Below, piece after piece: positions 59,852 through 64,000 of a stretch of DNA of 64,000 nt. The translations under genes were made by a program, and so were the position numbers. Origin of the DNA: Streptomyces sp. NBC_01431 (lineage in GTDB: Bacteria; Actinomycetota; Actinomycetes; Streptomycetales; Streptomycetaceae); contig NZ_CP109496.1 in assembly GCF_036231355.1 (NCBI RefSeq), positions 62,001 through 126,000 on the forward strand. The letters run 5' to 3'. The notes beneath the pieces are model-generated. The model made no database searches and was not told the origin of the DNA. It worked only from the letters and a program-made list of their open reading frames with translations. The first letter of the stretch is position 1, and every line of letters starts with the position of its first letter.

Positions 59852-60709
59852 ATGGCGCACGAGGAGACAGAGGCACCGGACAACACCGCAGTGCGGACCG
59901 CCCTGTGGCGGGCGATGCACCTTCAGGTCGACGCGCCCCCGCATGTGGTTGAGGACGAGATCGGCCTGCAACTGGCGGCTCCCGGCGATGACTGGCGCGA
60001 CCGCCCGGACATGGACCCGCAGGCCACCAGCGGGTTCCGGGCAGCCATCGTTGCCCGCGCTCGTTTCATCGAGGATCTGATCGCTGAGCAGGCCGACCGG
60101 GGAGTGACCCAATACGTCATCCTGGGAGCTGGTCTGGACACCTTCGCCCAGCGCAAGCAGGAGCTCGCCTCCCGCCTGCGCATCTTCGAGATCGACCAGC
60201 CTGACACCCAGGCATGGAAGCGCCACCGCCTGGTCGAGCTCGGCTACGGCATCCCCGACTGGTTGCACCTGGTGCCGGTCGACTTCGAGGCCGGCGCGTC
60301 CTGGTTCGAGCAGCTGTCCACCGCCGGCTTCGATCCCGGCCGCCCAGCGGTCGTCGTCTCCACCGGCGTCACCATGTACCTCACCAAGGACACCACCGTA
60401 GCCACACTGCGCCAGATCGCCGGGCTTGCTGCCGGCACAACGCTCGCCATGACCTTCCTGCTGCCGACCGGACTTGTCGACGATGCCGACCGCCGCGGCC
60501 TCCGGGCGAGCGAGGAAGGCGCGCGAGTATCCGGAACTCCGTTCATCAGCTTCTACACCCCGCAGGAGATGCTGGCACTGGCGCGCGAAGCCGGCTTCAA
60601 AGACGCCCGGCACGTACCGGGGACTTTGCTCGCCGAGCGCTACTTCACCGACCGGACCGACGGCCTTCGCCCGTCAAGCGGAGAAGACCTCCTGCTGGCC
60701 ACCACCTGA
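59852..60709 (+). CDS. SAM-dependent methyltransferase, PPM/LCM type (285 aa)
   Basis: GFRAAIVARARFIEDLIAEQ then VTQYVILGAGLDTFAQR (SAM loop), LRIFEIDQPDTQAWKR, VVVSTGVTMYLTKDTTVATL and FISFYTPQEMLALAREAGF: the leucine carboxyl methyltransferase/PPM fold with LGAGLDTF and EIDQP motifs. Family members methylate carboxyl or hydroxyl groups of small molecules. Third gene of the RHH operon (21 bp gap). Substrate unknown. Confidence 0.92.
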   Translation: MAHEETEAPDNTAVRTALWRAMHLQVDAPPHVVEDEIGLQLAAPGDDWRDRPDMDPQATSGFRAAIVARARFIEDLIAEQADRGVTQYVILGAGLDTFAQRKQELASRLRIFEIDQPDTQAWKRHRLVELGYGIPDWLHLVPVDFEAGASWFEQLSTAGFDPGRPAVVVSTGVTMYLTKDTTVATLRQIAGLAAGTTLAMTFLLPTGLVDDADRRGLRASEEGARVSGTPFISFYTPQEMLALAREAGFKDARHVPGTLLAERYFTDRTDGLRPSSGEDLLLATT

Positions 60710-60949
60710 TCCCTCCTCAACGCCGTCTGGCCTCCGAGCCCTATGGTTCAAAAAAAACACCTAGCGAGCACTCCGTTTGCTCAACTGACCATTTAGTGAA
60801 GGTGCCAGAGGTGGAGATCGTGCTGCTCCTAGTGCTCGCCTTGGCCGGTGGGCGTACGTCGTCGGTGTACGTGAAGTCGGTGACGTACGGGGCGGGGCGC
60901 GGATGGGCGCCCGTGGCTCTGGGGTCGCGCGGCTGGCTGGGCGTCCGCG

Positions 60950-61400
60950 CGGCAGCCAGGTAGGCGGGGGAACGCACTCGATCCTCGGAGGGGATCGCAC
61001 CCGCGACGAGTGCGCCCTCGGCTGACCGGCCCACCGATTCGAAGAAGGCGACGAGGCTTGCCACCGCCAGGAATTCCGTGAAGTCACCGATCAGGGCGTA
61101 GCAGCACAGGAGCAGGGCTTCCGCGACGCGTGCGGAGGCCCGTAAACCACGCGGGCCGCGGACGTCAGCGAGGCGTCCGGCGGGCACTCCTCCTAGCAGC
61201 CCCATCACTGAGGCCGCGGTGAGGCCGAGGCTCACCCGCGACACCGACAACCCCAGGGCCTGAGTGAGGTAGAGGGGGAGCACGGTGTGGAAGGGACCAC
61301 GCCCCGACCGGCTGGCGAACGTGGCAACCGCGAGCGGACGGGCGGGGCCGGGATCAAGGATGACAGATTTCCGGATTCGGGCGACCGCGGAACTACTCAT
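60950..61400 (-). pseudogene. MFS transporter, N-terminal part only
   Basis: From ATG 61400: VATFASRSGRGPFHTVLPLY, LTQALGLSVSRVSLGLTAAS, VPAGRLADVRGPRGLRASAR and ALVAGAIPSEDRVRSPAYL, the first ~5 helices of an MFS exporter including the loop GRLADxRGxR. After about 60965 the frame stays open but the sequence is no longer MFS-like, so the rest of the gene is lost. Confidence 0.7.
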
Positions 61401-61607
61401 GCGGAGAACCGGCTGCCCACGCTGGCCAGGGTGTGATCGATAGCGGTGATCGTCTGGCGTGTCGTCGGTTTCCTGCATACGCTCGCCGCGGCCGTTCTGT
61501 CCGCAGGACACGGGGAGTTCACGGACGGGAAGGCCTTGCTGGTGGCCCAGGTGCTGACGTGGGTGATGCAGTGGCGGAGCGGGCCGAGCGACCCTGCAAG
61601 GAGCTGG

Positions 61608-62195
61608 TTACCCCTGGGGGCCGAGCCAGTCGAAAAGCGACCGGTAGAGCCGCTGGACCGGTGCGGGGCGATCGTCGCCGTAGAGGTCGTCGGCGACGGG
61701 GTAGCCCCTGACGTTGAGCAGGTGGGCGAGCATCCGATAGGAAGGCCGCGTCCCGGCCAGGGCGTCCGGGTCGATCTCCAGATGTGTTCCCGGCACGCTG
61801 GGGAGCAGGCTGTCCCGCTCGTAGACGGAGTCCAGGGAGACGATCAGCCAGCGGCCCGTACGCCGCTCGGCGCGGTACAGGAGCCGCGTGTTTGACGTGA
61901 GGTCCGCCTCCACGCCGTTGAGCTCGCTACGCATGTGGATGGCCACGGCGACCTCCACCACGGCCTTCGCGCCGAGAACGTCCACGACGGGCGGGCCGAG
62001 GGTGTGGGTCGCGCTGTCACCGCGGGCGGCCATCTCCCGCGAGGCGGCCACGAAGTCGGCGCCGCTGCCGCGAAACCAGCTGAGGCGGATGGCCGCGTCA
62101 GCCGCCAGACACTCCCGCATCTGCGACCACCAGCCCCGATCGCGGCTTCGGCGCTCGTGCAGGATCAGCCGTGACACCTCGGTGACGTCATCCAT
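61608..62195 (-). CDS. NTF2/SnoaL-like protein (195 aa)
   Basis: MDDVTEVSRLILHERRSRDR, GWWSQMRECLAADAAIRLSW, GSGADFVAASREMA, RLLYRAERRTGRWLIVSLDS and VYERDSLLPSVPG: the cone-shaped NTF2 fold of SnoaL-type cyclases, isomerases and polyketide-tailoring proteins. The C-terminal ~55 residues (RMLAHLLNVRGYPVADDLYG) extend the fold. Probably acts on or binds a small hydrophobic molecule. Single gene. Confidence 0.8.
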   Translation of the reverse strand: MDDVTEVSRLILHERRSRDRGWWSQMRECLAADAAIRLSWFRGSGADFVAASREMAARGDSATHTLGPPVVDVLGAKAVVEVAVAIHMRSELNGVEADLTSNTRLLYRAERRTGRWLIVSLDSVYERDSLLPSVPGTHLEIDPDALAGTRPSYRMLAHLLNVRGYPVADDLYGDDRPAPVQRLYRSLFDWLGPQG

Positions 62196-62331
62196 GAGCG
62201 GACCTTTCTGCTGGACGGAGGCGCGGCGCGCCTGCCGTGGAAAATTTGGCTCACTGTGCCCAGGGCGGCGGGAAGGTGGTGCCGCCGACGGTCGCCTTCA
62301 TACCGGCCGAGGTCCCCGCCGTGACTGCCGC

Positions 62332-62625
62332 CTAGGCATGTGTTGAGGCGTTGTGCAGCCGCAGGACGGAACGGGCGGGGACGATGACGGCATCACCCGG
62401 CCCGGCGAGCACCTCCTTGCCCGCGATGCTGGCCGACACCTCTCCGTTGAGGACGACGAACGCCTCCTCGCGGTCCATGTGGTGCGGTTCGCTTTGTGCG
62501 CCCGGCGCCAACTCCAGCGACCGGACAGCCAGTTCTGTGCTGCATCGGGAAAGCACGGCCAGCGGACGGAAGGCGAAGCCGCCGCGGTCGAAGCCCGGCG
62601 CACCGGCGAGGGTGAACAGGGGCAT
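62332..62625 (-). CDS. Cupin-domain protein (97 aa)
   Basis: GGAGGAG before ATG 62625. Single β-barrel cupin: LELAPGAQSEPHHMDREEAF then VVLNGEVSASIAGKEVLAGP and GDAVIVPARSVLRLHNAST. The first metal-binding motif PHHMDREE and second-motif His (LHN) are present. Divergent from the MarR gene and probably controlled by it. Likely a small enzyme or sensor for an aromatic or oxidised compound, but no substrate can be named. Confidence 0.87.
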   Translation of the reverse strand: MPLFTLAGAPGFDRGGFAFRPLAVLSRCSTELAVRSLELAPGAQSEPHHMDREEAFVVLNGEVSASIAGKEVLAGPGDAVIVPARSVLRLHNASTHA

Positions 62626-62646
62626 GGCGCTCCTCCAGGAGATATA

Positions 62647-62661
62647 GTCAATCTGCTTGAC
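62647..62661. promoter_or_regulatory. Probable MarR operator, site 1
   Basis: GTCAATCTGCTTGAC, a perfect 5-bp dyad GTCAA/TTGAC with a 5-bp gap, just upstream of the cupin gene. Confidence 0.7.
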
Positions 62662-62692
62662 CACTTCACACTATGGCCGCAGACGCGGACAG

Positions 62693-62707
62693 GTCAATGC
62701 GGTTGAC
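62693..62707. promoter_or_regulatory. Probable MarR operator, site 2
   Basis: GTCAATGCGGTTGAC, the same dyad as site 1, 46 bp further on and 18 bp before the MarR start codon. Two copies between divergent genes fit shared autoregulation. Confidence 0.7.
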
Positions 62708-62724
62708 CAATCGAAGGAGGCGCC

Positions 62725-63210
62725 GTGCCGTCCAACCCCAACCTCGCCGATCGCCGCCCGGGGCAGGTGCCCCTGCTGCTGGCCATCGCCTACCGGGCGA
62801 TGACTGATCACTTCCACAGCCGCCTGGCCAAACTCGGACGCGAACCACTACGTCCCGCACACGGCTACACCTTCCGCTACCTCGCCGCCCACCCGGGCGC
62901 CACCACCGTCGACCTCGCCGCCCACCTGGGCATCACCAAGCAGGCCGCCTCCAAAGCCGTCGCCGAGCTCCAGGACTGGGGCTACGTCCAACGGCAACCC
63001 CACCCCGTCGACAAACGGGCCCAGTCGCTCACCCTCACCGAACGAGGCCACGAGTACCTCCGCCTGGCCGACCAACTGTGGGCGGAGGTGGAACAGCGGT
63101 TCGCCGAGCTCATCGGCTCCGACCGCCTCGCCGCACTCGACCAGGACCTGCGCGCCTACATCGACCACGTCTACGGTGACCAGCCCGTCCCGTTCCGTCC
63201 GGTGTGGTGA
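62725..63210 (+). CDS. MarR-family transcriptional regulator (161 aa)
   Basis: GTG 62725 follows GGAGG. Winged HTH with LGREPLRPAHGYTFRYLAAH, TTVDLAAHLGITKQAASKAV, AELQDWGYVQRQPHPVDKRA and QSLTLTERGHEYLRLADQLW (DKRA wing), flanked by dimerisation helices. Normal length. Expected to bind GTCAA-N5-TTGAC and repress both itself and the divergent cupin gene until an effector, often an aromatic compound, binds. Confidence 0.93.
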   Translation: MPSNPNLADRRPGQVPLLLAIAYRAMTDHFHSRLAKLGREPLRPAHGYTFRYLAAHPGATTVDLAAHLGITKQAASKAVAELQDWGYVQRQPHPVDKRAQSLTLTERGHEYLRLADQLWAEVEQRFAELIGSDRLAALDQDLRAYIDHVYGDQPVPFRPVW

Positions 63211-63426
63211 CCGCACCGGCAACCCCAGCGCGGTCGAAGGCGTCTCACAACCTCTTTCCGTAGATCACGGTGCAGTACTCCAGCCGTAGATCGTGACCTT
63301 GGTCCCAGGGGCGTTACGGGCGAAATCCTGACGCTGAAAAGACGGTCGTGACGCTCATTCTGGGGCTCTGGCACAGCTTCCGTGCTCGATGACGCTCCGT
63401 GGCCTGTATTCATCGGCGGAGACCCT

Positions 63427-63716
63427 GGGGTCTGTAAGGCGAGCGGCCCTGTCTCACATCCGGTGGCAACGGACTGTGATGGCTGCGAAGGGTAGTTCCG
63501 TTGGCCCTTGATCCGCAAGGTCCGGAGGTTGAAGTGCCCCTTCCGTGGAAACGGCCGCCGCGCTGGAGGGAGCCGCACAATCGCCGGACGCGGAGTTCAA
63601 CTCCAAGGTCATTGGAAACGAATCCCCAGGTCAGGAAGCTGACTTCACTCTCCGCGCTTACGGATACAGTCCGTTACCACCGGATGTGAGACAGGGCCGC
63701 TCGCTTTACAGACCCC
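63427..63716. mobile_element. MITE, 290 bp with 51-bp terminal inverted repeats
   Basis: The first and last 51 bp are inverted copies differing at two positions (outer ends GGGGTCTGTAA and TTACAGACCCC; inner CCCTGTCTCACATCCGGTGG). No transposase inside. The end GTGAGACAGGGC also lies behind the ISL3 fragment at 25745, so it is probably a non-autonomous derivative moved by an ISL3-type transposase. Confidence 0.85.
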
Positions 63717-64000
63717 CTTTTACCTGCTCGACCAGCAACTGCACACCGTGCCGACGTCGCTCCCGCACTGGCCTGACTGCGTGACGCACTCGGCGAGCCA
63801 GGGCGAAACGCCGCCCGGGAGGCGGCGCCTGCCGCGGGGCGGCGAACCTGCGTCCGCGGCTCGCCGCCCGCTTGGTCAAGGCGACGCTCGCGCCGCCAAG
63901 CTGGCCGCGTTCACTGCCTACCTACACACGGCCCTGGAGCGCCCTGGACCCGGTTCCCGATCGCGCGAGCCCGAGGTGTTCTAGGCTGGACCAACTCCCG
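63717..64000. other. Right end of window, no supported gene
   Basis: An Arg/Pro-rich frame (63748-63984) has no family likeness or ribosome site. Nothing else seen. Confidence 0.4.

Overview
The window is high-GC actinobacterial DNA. Codon usage, GTG starts, the insertion-sequence families and a run of conserved Streptomyces protein families point to a Streptomyces chromosome, in an accessory region unusually rich in mobile elements and gene debris.

Left part (1-18.6 kb). The window opens inside cas3 of a type I-E CRISPR-Cas locus (minus strand, cut by the window edge). A leader region and a 15-repeat array follow, and the array runs directly into a decayed transposase. Next come a two-gene regulator pair (HTH/sigma-region-4 protein plus partner), a DUF4287 gene, and a type VII-secretion-type cassette: two WXG100-like proteins, a DUF6507-like protein, a 745-aa polymorphic toxin whose tip looks like a caspase-fold cysteine peptidase, and a probable immunity gene. 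After this lie a PQQ-propeller lipoprotein, several gene fragments, two secreted proteins (one with a recent internal duplication of a Cys-containing repeat) and a tRNA-3'-end-like remnant with a terminator.

Middle (18.7-42.9 kb). A CHAT-protease/TPR protein (1107 aa) and a second TPR protein face a zinc-ribbon-like and a membrane protein, in the style of bacterial conflict systems. A mobile-element graveyard follows at 25.0-31.2 kb: ISL3 fragments, a complete IS256 copy with an 8-bp target duplication, and a second IS256 copy split by a 2.5-kb serine-recombinase element carrying a DUF5372 gene. Ordinary single genes come next (DUF5996, UBP zinc finger, VOC, frameshifted SDR, LysR, a PAS/GAF/SpoIIE phosphatase). 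Then an amino-acid permease sits beside broken dapA-family and proline-racemase-family genes, which looks like a decayed hydroxyproline-catabolism operon.

Right part (43.2-54.0 kb). Ten tightly packed minus-strand genes form one operon that looks like an undescribed biosynthetic gene cluster: haem-oxygenase-like oxidase, DUF6421 protein, PhzF isomerase, proline racemase/hydroxyproline epimerase, proline-3-hydroxylase-like enzyme, stand-alone carrier protein, caspase-like protein with a zinc ribbon, stand-alone adenylation domain, ATP-grasp ligase and MFS exporter. A 26-bp palindrome lies just upstream of the first gene. I infer a small product built from a hydroxylated, epimerised proline-like amino acid. 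The caspase-like member is the most unusual part.

The operon is followed by a nested insertion (an IS5-type element holding IS110 and IS4 elements; the IS4 insertion and the outer element show target duplications). Then come an RHH-VOC-methyltransferase operon with a very short leader, a truncated MFS gene, a SnoaL-like gene, a divergent cupin/MarR pair with two matching operators, and a 290-bp MITE with 51-bp inverted repeats.
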